Shown piece after piece: positions 17,204 through 25,117 of a stretch of 64,000 nucleotides of DNA (its first letter is position 1; the number at the start of each line of letters is the position of its first letter). The position numbers were made by a program, and so were the translations under genes. Below the pieces are notes generated by a model, which saw only the letters and a program-made list of their open reading frames with translations, made no database searches and was not told the origin of the DNA. The stretch is from Polystyrenella longa (lineage in GTDB: Bacteria; Planctomycetota; Planctomycetia; Planctomycetales; Planctomycetaceae), in the NCBI RefSeq assembly GCF_007750395.1, contig NZ_CP036281.1:905211-969210 (forward strand). Reading direction: 5' to 3'.

Positions 17204-17707
17204 GTGAAGAGCAGTTTAACTCGTTCGAAGAAAACTGTATTTGCCATCTTGTTTGGTTTTTCTCTACTGGTCATTGGGGCATTCATGTTTGCCTGGAATA
17301 GTACCAAGGGGGACTTTGTCATTCGTCAACCGGGGAGTTATTCGGCAGCCGAATCCGACTGGCTGAAAACAATTTCCATTACGGAGAGCAATGGCCATCT
17401 CCTGATGAAAATCGAGGAGTAAATAGAAGTACTGGTCACAGGAAACGTAAACGTAGGTGGAAAACCTTTACTTCAAATACACAAGTTTTCCTTCTACGAA
17501 TACCAAGTGTGGTGGAATCCTTTTGCTGCGGCTCAAGTGATTGAAATAGCACCTCGAAAGGAAGAAAAGACATTCTCTCCGTTGGGAGAGTGGAGAGTGA
17601 ATGTTGATGAAAGTTCAGAAACAGTCACGTTAACGACAAATGAAAAGATCTGGATCTACGACTCAAGTAAAACTCCCGCTCAAAAATTGGAACATCCTAA
17701 CCAATGA
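17204..17707 (+). pseudogene. Single-pass membrane protein gene interrupted by an in-frame TAA
   Basis: From GTG 17204 (AAGGAG at 17191-17196) the frame reads a basic N-terminus, one membrane segment (TVFAILFGFSLLVIGAFMFA) and then a periplasmic-type domain. It meets TAA at 17420-17422 but stays open in the same frame for 94 more codons to TGA at 17705. The second half (GEWRVNVDESSETVTLTTNE) aligns with the C-terminal half of the intact downstream paralog (GWILRVNEGKRTVSLETADE), and the first half aligns with its N-terminal half. So this is one gene split by a nonsense codon, unless the stop is read through or is a sequencing error. Confidence 0.75.
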
Positions 17708-17723
17708 TCGATTGCGCCCGTAA

Positions 17724-18170
17724 ATGAAAAACTCGCAAACAAATCCCAATGCTAAAAGTAAGTTGCTGGTTGGAGTGGCTATCCTCCTTTTCCCCTTCTG
17801 CGTTCTCCTGTTCTTTTTCGGAAAAGCCTGGTTGACAGCTCCACTTCCGAAAAACATGGTCTTTACGACACAAGGGACGCACTACACACCGGGCTCCAAT
17901 TGGTTACTTTGGGTGCGAGTAGAAGAGGCTGGCGATGATCTTGTCATGACGGTCGCCCGCGGGCAGAATCGGCCGTGGTGGCATTTGACTGGCGAATGGG
18001 AAGACGGGATGAGTTCAGGCCTCTCCCGCGTTACTAAAACCACCGGATGGATTCTTCGAGTCAACGAAGGTAAGCGTACTGTTTCGTTGGAGACAGCTGA
18101 TGAAATACTCTGGTTCGCTCATTCGGACAAGGAGACGATCAGTTGGACTCAAAGCAAGAATGGCCATTAG
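17724..18170 (+). CDS. Single-pass membrane protein, intact paralog of the interrupted upstream gene
   Basis: The 148-residue protein has a short polar N-terminus, one membrane helix (LLVGVAILLFPFCVLLFFFG) and an extracytoplasmic domain with several conserved Trp. It starts 16 bases after the stop of the upstream copy, with which it shares the layout MK-S-x(8-10)-TM, GxxYxxxxxWL, and RVNE-x-x-TVSL-T-x-x-E-I-W. No known family. There is no strong ribosome binding site, so translation may depend on upstream coupling. Confidence 0.65.
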   Translation: MKNSQTNPNAKSKLLVGVAILLFPFCVLLFFFGKAWLTAPLPKNMVFTTQGTHYTPGSNWLLWVRVEEAGDDLVMTVARGQNRPWWHLTGEWEDGMSSGLSRVTKTTGWILRVNEGKRTVSLETADEILWFAHSDKETISWTQSKNGH

Positions 18171-18256
18171 CGTTTTCTACCTTTCTCTAAAGGGTGACAA
18201 CTCTCAAAGCGGGTCTTTCTCGATGCATTCCAAACGCCAAGCTTTTACCGCCATAC

Positions 18257-18303
18257 ACAAAAAAAGCCTGGTTCCGTAATACGAAACCAGGCTCATTTTT
18301 AGT
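18257..18303. terminator. Bidirectional terminator at the 3' end of serA
   Basis: AGCCTGGTT (18265-18273) and AACCAGGCT (18285-18293) form a perfect 9-bp stem. On the reverse strand it is followed by a U run (A7 at 18259-18265). It also ends the forward gene at 18170. Confidence 0.85.
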
Positions 18304-18334
18304 CTTGCGGGTGAACTCTAACTCAACCCGATAT

Positions 18335-19966
18335 TCAGTTGCCCAACCAAGGCAGTGGGGCGCCGGCGGGGGGCAGGCGGAGAAGTTCGACGCCTTGGAC
18401 GTGTTCGTGGCCGGCGATCTCCTGAATGACTTCGTCAGAAGGGGCACTGTCGAGGTTCAGGACAGCGACCGAGTCTCCGCCCGGTTCTTTCTTCGCACGA
18501 CCAAGAGCCATGTTGGCGATGTTCACGTTGTGCTTGCCACAGATCGTTCCGATGTAACCAATCAGGCCGGGGACATCGAGGTGACGGTAAACAAGCAGGT
18601 TGCCATCGAGGTAAGATTCCATCTGGAATTCACCCAGGCGGACCAGGCGGAGGAACTCGTTACCGAAGATCGTACCGGCGGCGGTGACGTCGCCCGAATC
18701 CGTTTCCAATGTCGCACTAATTAACGTACTGAAGGACTTGCTGTCTTCCGAGGAAGAATCTTCGAACTGAATGCCACGTTCACGGGCCGTCATCTCGGCG
18801 TTGACGATATTCACTTTCTCGGCGAGCGCCGACTCCAGCATTCCCGCTGAAAAGGCGGACGTCATCAGCTTGATGTTTTTGGAAGCCGCTTCGCCTCTGA
18901 AATCGAGCTTCGCTTTTTTGATGCCCCCTTTGCGGTTCATCTGGGCGACGGTCAAACCAAGTCGATACGCGAGGTCGAGGTACAGCTTCATGCTTTCCAT
19001 CTCGGCACCGGAGATCGGAGCCATGTTGATGGCGTGGCGGATTTCGTTTTTGGTCAGGTAGGTGGCGATCAGGTCTGCCGCTTCCACCGCGACCAGTTCC
19101 TGAGCTTCATCGGTTGAGGCACCCAGATGCGGCGTCGTCAGAACCTGAGGAAGTTCGACTAGACGCCTGTTTTCGGGGGGCTCTTTGGTGAAGACGTCGA
19201 GGGCAGCACCGGCGACATGTCCCGACTCGATGGCATCGGCGAGATCGTTTTCATTCACAATGCCACCACGGGCGCAGTTAATGATGCGGACTCCCTTTTT
19301 CGCTTTGGCAAGACGAGCGGCATCCAGCATGTCGCGAGTTTCGTCAGTCAGCGGCGTGTGGACGGTCAGGTAATCGGCCTGCTTCACCACATCGTCGACT
19401 TCACGGTAAAGTCCGATTCCGAGTTCCGCCGCTTTTTCAGTGGAAAGAAACGGGTCGAAACCGACGACTTTCATCTCCAGTCCCTGGGCACGGGCGGCGA
19501 CAGCGAGCCCAATTCGGCCTAGACCGATAACGCCAATCGTTTTGCCCGCCAACTGGGTACCGGTGTATTTTTTGCGATCCCATTTGCCTTCCTTCATTCC
19601 GGCGGCGGCGGGAGCAATGTTACGAGAAAGGGCCATCATCATGGCGACAGCATGTTCGGCAGTACTGATCGTGTTTCCAGCCGGGGTGTTCATCACCACG
19701 ATTCCCTCGCGGGTAGCGGCTGGCAGGTCGATGTTATCCACGCCCACGCCCGCACGGACGATCACTTTAAGCCGGGGCTGTCCTTCAAGAAGTTCAGGAG
19801 TCAGCTTGGTGGCGGATCGAATGATGATTCCGTCAGCCTCTTTCAGCGCTTCTCGAACTTCTTCGGGGCTCAGTCCGGAACGCACATCGACTTCAATTCC
19901 TTCGGTGTTGTTCAGGATTTCCAGGCCAGCCGGCGAGAGATTGTCGGTGATCAAAACACGGTACAT
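18335..19966 (-). CDS. serA: D-3-phosphoglycerate dehydrogenase
   Basis: First enzyme of serine biosynthesis, oxidising 3-phosphoglycerate with NAD. The 543 residues fit the long form: catalytic/NAD domains (residues 1-310), an allosteric substrate-binding domain (about 320-450) and a C-terminal ACT domain (about 460-530). Visible motifs are VIVRAGVGVDNID, NTPAGNTISTAEHAVAMMMAL, the Rossmann GxGxxG in GVIGLGRIGLAVA, the catalytic NCARGGIVNE, ALDVFTKEPP and TPHLGAST. The ACT domain begins at LVYRHLDVPGLIG, so serine feedback is likely. It is monocistronic. Confidence 0.97.
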   Translation of the reverse strand: MYRVLITDNLSPAGLEILNNTEGIEVDVRSGLSPEEVREALKEADGIIIRSATKLTPELLEGQPRLKVIVRAGVGVDNIDLPAATREGIVVMNTPAGNTISTAEHAVAMMMALSRNIAPAAAGMKEGKWDRKKYTGTQLAGKTIGVIGLGRIGLAVAARAQGLEMKVVGFDPFLSTEKAAELGIGLYREVDDVVKQADYLTVHTPLTDETRDMLDAARLAKAKKGVRIINCARGGIVNENDLADAIESGHVAGAALDVFTKEPPENRRLVELPQVLTTPHLGASTDEAQELVAVEAADLIATYLTKNEIRHAINMAPISGAEMESMKLYLDLAYRLGLTVAQMNRKGGIKKAKLDFRGEAASKNIKLMTSAFSAGMLESALAEKVNIVNAEMTARERGIQFEDSSSEDSKSFSTLISATLETDSGDVTAAGTIFGNEFLRLVRLGEFQMESYLDGNLLVYRHLDVPGLIGYIGTICGKHNVNIANMALGRAKKEPGGDSVAVLNLDSAPSDEVIQEIAGHEHVQGVELLRLPPAGAPLPWLGN

Positions 19967-20200
19967 GATGGTTCTCTTGGAATGACAGAGGGAATTGGTA
20001 CTGAAGTTACTTCAACAGGGCCTTTCGGATTACACCCGAACAAATCACGTCGAAGCGGGAGTGCGGATTGGTTCAGCTCTTTTTCCGCCAAAAAAGCTAG
20101 TCTATTGAGCCTGCCAGCGGCGCCAAGGGCTGCACTCCACGGCTGCTGGAGATTCTCACGAATAGCAATCTGGCCTGCCTGATGGGAACAAAATCGCTAC

Positions 20201-20239
20201 AAAAAAAGCTGGATTCGCCTTGAACAACGCGAACCCAGC
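20201..20239 (-). terminator. Terminator after the zinc metallopeptidase gene
   Basis: GCTGG-ATTCGC (20208-20218) pairs with GCGAA-CCCAGC (20229-20239), and on the reverse strand it runs into U7 (20201-20207). It lies 30 bases beyond the stop at 20269. Confidence 0.85.
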
Positions 20240-20268
20240 AATTGTCAAACAATCTTTCAAGCAGATCG

Positions 20269-20952
20269 TCAGTTTCGGTTACCACCAAAGATCCGGAAAG
20301 CGTAGTAGGCAAACGTCAATACAGACTGCAACGTACCTGCGACGTATGTCCAGCCAGCTGCATTGAGGACGTTCCGAACAGCCACCGCTCCTTCGCCATC
20401 TACAATTTGTAGCTCCGTCAGCACCGCCTTCGCACGATTACTGGCGTCAAACTCCACAGGCAGGTTGACCAACTGGAAGAATACGAGCCCGCCAAAGCAG
20501 ATCAGCCCCAGCACCATCAGCCCGAAGCTCTGCATCAGCATTCCGACGATAAACAGAATCATAAAGGCCGTCGGGCCATACTGGGCCGCGGGGACCGCGA
20601 TATTCCGGACGACGAGCGGGGCGTAGTTTTTTGCATCCTGTAAGGCGTGGCCTGCTTCATGGGCAGCAATACCGACAGCCGCAGCCGAGTTCCCTTGATA
20701 AACTTCCCGGCTCAGACGCAGGACTTTTGATCGGGGGTCGTAGTGGTCGCTCAGCGTTCCCTCGGTTTCTTCAATGCCGACCGACTGCAATCCTTCCCGG
20801 TCCAAAATATATCGCGCAGCCGCTGCACCGGTCAGGCGCGCGGGAACTTTCATCCCTTTAGCGTAAGCGCTTTTTACCCGCATTTGTGCCCAGAGCATCA
20901 ATAGAAATGCCGGTATGAGGAACACAAAATACAGGGGATCGAAAAACATCAT
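20269..20952 (-). CDS. Membrane zinc metallopeptidase, YugP family
   Basis: The 227-residue integral membrane protein has an N-terminal helix (FDPLYFVFLIPAFLLMLWAQ), a cytoplasmic or periplasmic part, then the zinc motif HEAGHALQD near residue 110. Two more membrane helices follow (TAFMILFIVGMLMQ and a second), and then a segment with EFDASNRAKAVL, typical of YugP-like (DUF2268-unrelated) peptidases. The role is unknown but presumably membrane protein turnover. AAAGGG precedes the ATG at 20952. Confidence 0.88.
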   Translation of the reverse strand: MMFFDPLYFVFLIPAFLLMLWAQMRVKSAYAKGMKVPARLTGAAAARYILDREGLQSVGIEETEGTLSDHYDPRSKVLRLSREVYQGNSAAAVGIAAHEAGHALQDAKNYAPLVVRNIAVPAAQYGPTAFMILFIVGMLMQSFGLMVLGLICFGGLVFFQLVNLPVEFDASNRAKAVLTELQIVDGEGAVAVRNVLNAAGWTYVAGTLQSVLTFAYYAFRIFGGNRN

Positions 20953-21286
20953 CTTAGTACCCTTTCGATTTATCAAATCATCTCGACATTGCCATCTAAC
21001 GGGCGCTGTCGTTTGTTCTTCTGTTAATCATTACGTTGTCATACCAATATACGAGGGCAAATCGTGTTCCTGGACTCCGATTTGAACAAAAATCGGGGCG
21101 ACCCTTAACGGTGACCGGGAATCGCAAATAATGGTTCACATTAGTCTTACGTGTCAGGATGGAACGAAAACCTGTTTGGGAAAACGTCTATCCGTCAATT
21201 GCGAATTGCCCGCAAACCCGCCAAACTGGCAGGGTCAGATATTCTCCATTTTCGTTGGTCTCCAGGGTTAGTAAAGGACGTGCCCC
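20953..21286. other. Divergent intergenic region
   Basis: This 334-base region drives the metallopeptidase leftward and the FAH-family gene rightward. No small gene or strong palindrome is visible. AAAGGA before 21287 supports the FAH start. Confidence 0.45.
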
Positions 21287-22216
21287 ATGCGTTTATGCCG
21301 TTTTCTTCAGGGTAGTTCGCCTGCCGTCGGTTTTTATTCGGAACAACAAGTCATTCCGTTGGCAGCAGTCGCCCAGGCCGCTGGTGTCGAGATTCCTGAC
21401 ACTGATTCTCTGATTCCATTTCTGCCAGGCGGATCTCATGCCGAAACTGCCGTTTCTCTCTACAAGAAGGCGAATGAAGGAAGTGCGTCCGAGTCGGCCA
21501 TAAAAACCGGCGACGCGACCTTGCTGGTTCCCGTCCCTCGTCCCGAAAAGCTACTGCTGCTGGCAGGCAACTATGCCAAGCACATCGAAGAAGGGGGAGG
21601 AAAAGCGGAAGAGCGAGCGAATACGATCCCCTATGTCTTCAGTAAACCACCCACAACAACGCTCACTAATCCGGGAGACCCCGTCACAATCCCCGCCATC
21701 TCGCCCGATCATATTGACTGGGAATGTGAACTGGCGATTGTGATTGGCAAACGATGTAAAGGAGTCTCTGAAGCCGAGGCCCCGAATTACATCGCGGGAT
21801 TTACAGTGGTGAACGACATCTCCAACAGAAAGTTCCGCCCCAATCCGGAGCGAGTCACCCGGGAGAAGGACAAGTTCTTCGACTGGTTGCATGGCAAATG
21901 GCACGACACATTCTGTCCAATGGGGCCTTGTATCGTTTCGAGCGAAAGTATTGCCGATCCTCAGCAGTTGAAACTGGAATTGCGGGTGAACGGCAATGTC
22001 GAACAAAGCTCTTCGACGTCGGAGATGGTCTTTCCTGTCGCCGCAGTCGTTGAGTTCGTCTCCTCATTCGTGACTCTGGAACCGGGAGACATTATCTCCA
22101 CTGGTACACCGGCTGGCGTCGGCATGGCTAAGAACAAATACCTGAAGCCGGGAGACGTCACCGAGGCCGAAATCGAGGGCATCGGCATCTTGCGGAATAC
22201 ATTCGTGGCAGAGTGA
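21287..22216 (+). CDS. Fumarylacetoacetate hydrolase (FAH) family protein
   Basis: The 309 residues match FAH-fold enzymes, which cleave or decarboxylate/hydrate acylpyruvate-type compounds with a divalent metal. Motifs include KLLLLAGNYAKHIEE near residue 85, metal ligands in IDWECELAIVIGKR, AGFTVVNDISNR and the end region GDIISTGTPAGVG. The WHDTFCPMGPCIVSS block is standard. The exact substrate is not predictable. It stands alone with its own terminator and AAAGGA before the ATG. Confidence 0.92.
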   Translation: MRLCRFLQGSSPAVGFYSEQQVIPLAAVAQAAGVEIPDTDSLIPFLPGGSHAETAVSLYKKANEGSASESAIKTGDATLLVPVPRPEKLLLLAGNYAKHIEEGGGKAEERANTIPYVFSKPPTTTLTNPGDPVTIPAISPDHIDWECELAIVIGKRCKGVSEAEAPNYIAGFTVVNDISNRKFRPNPERVTREKDKFFDWLHGKWHDTFCPMGPCIVSSESIADPQQLKLELRVNGNVEQSSSTSEMVFPVAAVVEFVSSFVTLEPGDIISTGTPAGVGMAKNKYLKPGDVTEAEIEGIGILRNTFVAE

Positions 22217-22248
22217 TGTTCTATTCCTCCCGGAAAATTGACCCAAAG

Positions 22249-22304
22249 CGCCCTCTTTTAGATAACAATAATCCGAGTTGTTATCATATTGAGGGCGTTT
22301 TCTT
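22249..22304 (+). terminator. Terminator after the FAH-family gene
   Basis: CGCCCTC ... GAGGGCG is an outer stem with an inner GATAACAA/TTGTTATC stem, followed by TTTTCTTG. The structure is long but well paired. Confidence 0.82.
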
Positions 22305-22396
22305 GTGGGTGCCATACAGGCAATAAGAAATATTGAGTATTATAAGTCCTTGTTTCACAGTGATTTAGCGATTGTTTTCTTGTGTGGCACGATTGA

Positions 22397-22413
22397 TGGC
22401 GCGCTAAGTGCTT
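22397..22413 (+). promoter_or_regulatory. Candidate sigma-54 (-24/-12) promoter of paralog C
   Basis: TGGCGCGCTAAGTGCTT, with GG and GC separated by 10 bases. Flanked by TTGATGG and CCATCAA (inverted repeat), as upstream of paralog B. A leader hairpin GACTTC-AAAAC-GAAGTT lies at 22441-22457. The start codon is 76 bases downstream of the GC. Confidence 0.65.
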
Positions 22414-22487
22414 TTATCTATACCATCAAACAACACAACTGACTTCAAAACGAAGTTAAAACAATCAATTTCACGGAGAAATAAATC

Positions 22488-22883
22488 ATGAAACGCTTCT
22501 TCCTTATCGCTGCTGTCGTCGCTGGTCTGTTCTGTGTCTCTAACGTTGATACTGCTGAAGCAGGTCGCAAAAACGGTGGAAGTAACTTCCAGAAGAACTC
22601 ACACGGTGGGGGACACAAAAACTTCTCTAACAACAATCGCCACCACGGCAGCAACAAGCACTTCAGTAGTAACAAACACTTTGGCGGCAACAAACACCAC
22701 AACAACCACAATCATCACAATAACCACTTCAATAGCCACAACTCCCACAACGGACACTTCCACGGTGGCTACAACAAACCTTACTACAACGGTGGTGGAT
22801 ACGGTTACGGTGGCGGGTACGGTGGTTACGGCAAAGGTGTCACGATCAACACTCCGGGATTCTCTTTCGGAATCTACAAGTAA
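22488..22883 (+). CDS. Small secreted His/Asn/Gly-rich protein with PGFSFGIYK C-terminus (paralog C)
   Basis: Unrecognised 131-residue protein, close paralog of the gene at 7515. The signal peptide is almost identical (MKRFFLIAAVVAGLFCVSNV, cleavage near AEAG). The mature part is His/Asn/Gly/Lys-rich, with runs such as NKHHNNHNHHNNHFNSHNSH, then GGYGYGGGYGGYGKG and the end INTPGFSFGIYK. CACGGAGAAATAAATC stands before the ATG. Metal binding through the His-rich part is plausible. It is monocistronic with its own terminator. Duplication from, or to, the 7.5 kb locus took the upstream control region along. Confidence 0.87.
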   Translation: MKRFFLIAAVVAGLFCVSNVDTAEAGRKNGGSNFQKNSHGGGHKNFSNNNRHHGSNKHFSSNKHFGGNKHHNNHNHHNNHFNSHNSHNGHFHGGYNKPYYNGGGYGYGGGYGGYGKGVTINTPGFSFGIYK

Positions 22884-22923
22884 CCAACAACTGATTCGTG
22901 CAGCATGATGGGCACTCCGTGAG

Positions 22924-22956
22924 ACCTCGGCCTGATGATCAGGTCGAGGTTTCTTT
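22924..22956 (+). terminator. Terminator after paralog C
   Basis: ACCTCGGCCTGA (22924-22935) pairs over 12 bp, with one G-U, with TCAGGTCGAGGT (22939-22950). TTCTTT follows. Confidence 0.82.
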
Positions 22957-22998
22957 ACGTTTGGAACAAGGCCTGTCCAGAGAGCTTATCCAGAGGTC

Positions 22999-23766
22999 CT
23001 ATTGCTTACGGGTTACGTAAGCTTTCAGGATAAAGCCTGTGGCAAGCCCTACGGCAATAGTTGTCAGGAAGGGAATCGGCCCGTCGACTTGTTCGTAACC
23101 ATGTTCCAGGTTGACGCCAAAGATTGCGGACAAGGTGGCAATCGGAAAGAAGAACGCGACCAGTACGTTCAGGCGATGAGAAGAGAGCGCCATCTGTTGA
23201 TTATGTTTGGCCTGATTTTCATGTTGTCGGGCAATCGCGTAATCCAGGCCGTTGCGAGCATCGTGGTAGAGCAAGTCGGCTCGTCGCTCAAGGGCATAAG
23301 CCCGGTCGCGATAGTCGATTAATTCGCGATCTTCTTTGAGTAATTGCCGCGCCTGCTGCAACGTCGTGTGCAAATTTCGCGTTGCCCGGAGCAGGGGGGC
23401 CAGGTCGCCCATCGTTTTGAAGTAGTCATCAGAGGAGTCCGCCTGATTGTATTCCGTTTCCAACTCGTTGATCCGGCTTTCGTAGTTGTCCAGATGGCCT
23501 GTGATCGATTTGACCTTTTTGCCCTGGGAGTGAACTCGCCACTGGCCGGCTTCGTCCTGCCAGAAAAAACGCCCATTTCGGTGGTCATCATCTTGCGACG
23601 GTGGTTCATGCAATACGATCAGGAGATGACCGTCAATCATCATCGCCCGCTGTCGACCCACCCGCTCTCCCAGGCGGTCGCGGAAAACCTGAGGAACATT
23701 CCACTCCGCCGGCAGCAGAGACTCGTATTCGTTAATCGGTTCAGACTTATTGTTTGATGTGTTCAT
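22999..23766 (-). CDS. CorA-like magnesium transporter-family protein (GVN variant)
   Basis: The 255-residue protein has a soluble N-terminal half, a long helical stretch (about residues 80-195) and two C-terminal membrane helices (NVLVAFFFPIATLSAIFG and IPFLTTIAVGLATGFILKAY). The motif at the end of the first helix is G217-V-N219 rather than CorA's G-M-N, and the protein is shorter than CorA (about 310). This points to a CorA/ZntB-superfamily relative rather than a proven Mg channel. The start at 23766 has no strong ribosome binding site, but the sequence MNTSNNKSEPINEYESLLPAEW is plausible. Confidence 0.75.
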   Translation of the reverse strand: MNTSNNKSEPINEYESLLPAEWNVPQVFRDRLGERVGRQRAMMIDGHLLIVLHEPPSQDDDHRNGRFFWQDEAGQWRVHSQGKKVKSITGHLDNYESRINELETEYNQADSSDDYFKTMGDLAPLLRATRNLHTTLQQARQLLKEDRELIDYRDRAYALERRADLLYHDARNGLDYAIARQHENQAKHNQQMALSSHRLNVLVAFFFPIATLSAIFGVNLEHGYEQVDGPIPFLTTIAVGLATGFILKAYVTRKQ

Positions 23767-23952
23767 TTTATCTGGATAACGCTCTGGCTAAGAAAGGGAT
23801 CTCGACGAATCAGGTTAGTTCTCTCATTATCTTAAATATAGAAGGCGCACGCGAGAATCAATTCTCCGGTCTGTTCTGAGTTTTGAATCAACGCTGGAAT
23901 CACCGATTGTTCCGGGCAGGAGCCCCTGATCGGGTATCGATTGGGAAGCAAT

Positions 23953-23974
23953 ACCGATTCGATATCGGTATAAT
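23953..23974 (+). promoter_or_regulatory. Inverted repeat overlapping a TATAAT box, possible rpiA operator/promoter
   Basis: ACCGAT-TCGAT-ATCGGT (23953-23969) ends directly in TATAAT (23969-23974). The -35 is not clear. The rpiA start is about 130 bases downstream, leaving a long leader. This is suggestive only. Confidence 0.35.
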
Positions 23975-24103
23975 CCCCAGGCCGAGGGCAAACCAGAGGT
24001 TGCAAAGAAATCAGAAGAGTCAGCGATGTAGATCGTAGATTCCCGGGGCGGCCAATTACGGAACCGCTTGAAAATAGATATCGATCTGAATTGAGGTAGG
24101 CGA

Positions 24104-24793
24104 ATGTTCGATGTGAAAAACGAGAAACAGCTGGCTGCGGAAGCGGCTGTGGGTCTCGTGAAAGAGGGGATGATTATCGGACTGGGTAGCGGATCAACGG
24201 CCGCTTTTGCTATTGAAGCGATTGGGAAGTTAGTCGCCGGCGGAATGCAACTCTCGGGGATACCGACATCGGTCGCCTCAGAGGTCTTAGCCAAAGAAGC
24301 GGGGATCCCGCTGACAACCCTGGAAGAGAACCCGGTAGTCGATCTGACCATTGACGGTGCGGACAGATTCGATGATCGCTTGAATCTGATCAAAGGGGGC
24401 GGAGGGGCCATGCTCCGCGAGAAGATTGTCGCCTCCTGTTCCAAACGGCTGGTGATCATTACGGATGCCGGTAAATACGCGAACCCGCTCTCAGGATTTC
24501 CAGTACCCGTCGAAGTGGTCCCTTTCTCGCATCACCCCATCGCTCTCCAGTTTGAAGAACAAGGACTTCGCCCCGTCATCCGCCAGCGAGAGGGAGCCCC
24601 CTTTGTCACTGACGAGGGGAACTACATTCTCGACCTGCAAATCGATCAGATCGACAACCCCCAGGAACTCGAAAGAAAACTTGATCTCCCCGGCGTCGTT
24701 GGCCACGGTTTATTCACCGGCATGGCAGATGAGTTGTTCATGGGTGACGGAAACAGCGTCCAGCATTTCACCAGAGACCCCTCCTCGACCTAA
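24104..24793 (+). CDS. rpiA: Ribose-5-phosphate isomerase A
   Basis: Interconverts ribose-5-phosphate and ribulose-5-phosphate in the pentose phosphate pathway. The 229-residue protein has all RpiA motifs: GLGSGSTAAFAIEA near residue 26, GIPTSVASEVLAKEAG, the catalytic DLTIDGADRFD, LIKGGGGAMLREKIVA, and NYILDL near residue 175. The ATG at 24104 gives a normal N-terminus with AGGTAGGCG upstream. It stands alone. Confidence 0.96.
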   Translation: MFDVKNEKQLAAEAAVGLVKEGMIIGLGSGSTAAFAIEAIGKLVAGGMQLSGIPTSVASEVLAKEAGIPLTTLEENPVVDLTIDGADRFDDRLNLIKGGGGAMLREKIVASCSKRLVIITDAGKYANPLSGFPVPVEVVPFSHHPIALQFEEQGLRPVIRQREGAPFVTDEGNYILDLQIDQIDNPQELERKLDLPGVVGHGLFTGMADELFMGDGNSVQHFTRDPSST

Positions 24794-24854
24794 GCCCCTT
24801 TGACCTGGCGCCACTTGCAAACCTAAACCAACTAAAGGAAATCTCCCTCAAAGT

Positions 24855-24910
24855 CAGGGATGGCCCAGACAATCTCAAAGAGTTGTCTGGGGGCCGCAGG
24901 CACACTATAG
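24855..24910 (+). repeat. Dispersed palindromic repeat, copy 3
   Basis: AGGGATGGCCCAGACAA (24856-24872), spacer and TTGTCTGGG (24883-24891), followed by GGCCGCAGGCACACTATAG. Near-identical to copy 2 read in reverse. It lies 60 bases after rpiA. Confidence 0.8.
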
Positions 24911-25117
24911 CCCCGAATCCTAACTAGCAGGAAATGTCATTAAGCAATCGACAACTGGAACTGTTTAGTGTAGTTTTGAGGTTCCCCATTAATAGTGGGC
25001 GTTGGCTTGAGGTTACACTGCCTGCTCAATTCTTTCGGGGCTCCGGCAAACCCTCTTTATCTGGGAGTATGATTTCTCCAGTCGTACGTAGATCATTCAA
25101 AGAGAAGTGGCTTCCTT

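Noticed and set aside
22385-22400. A second TGGCACG just upstream of the paralog C promoter
   Set aside because: The GG is followed after 10 bases by GG rather than GC, so it does not meet the -24/-12 geometry.
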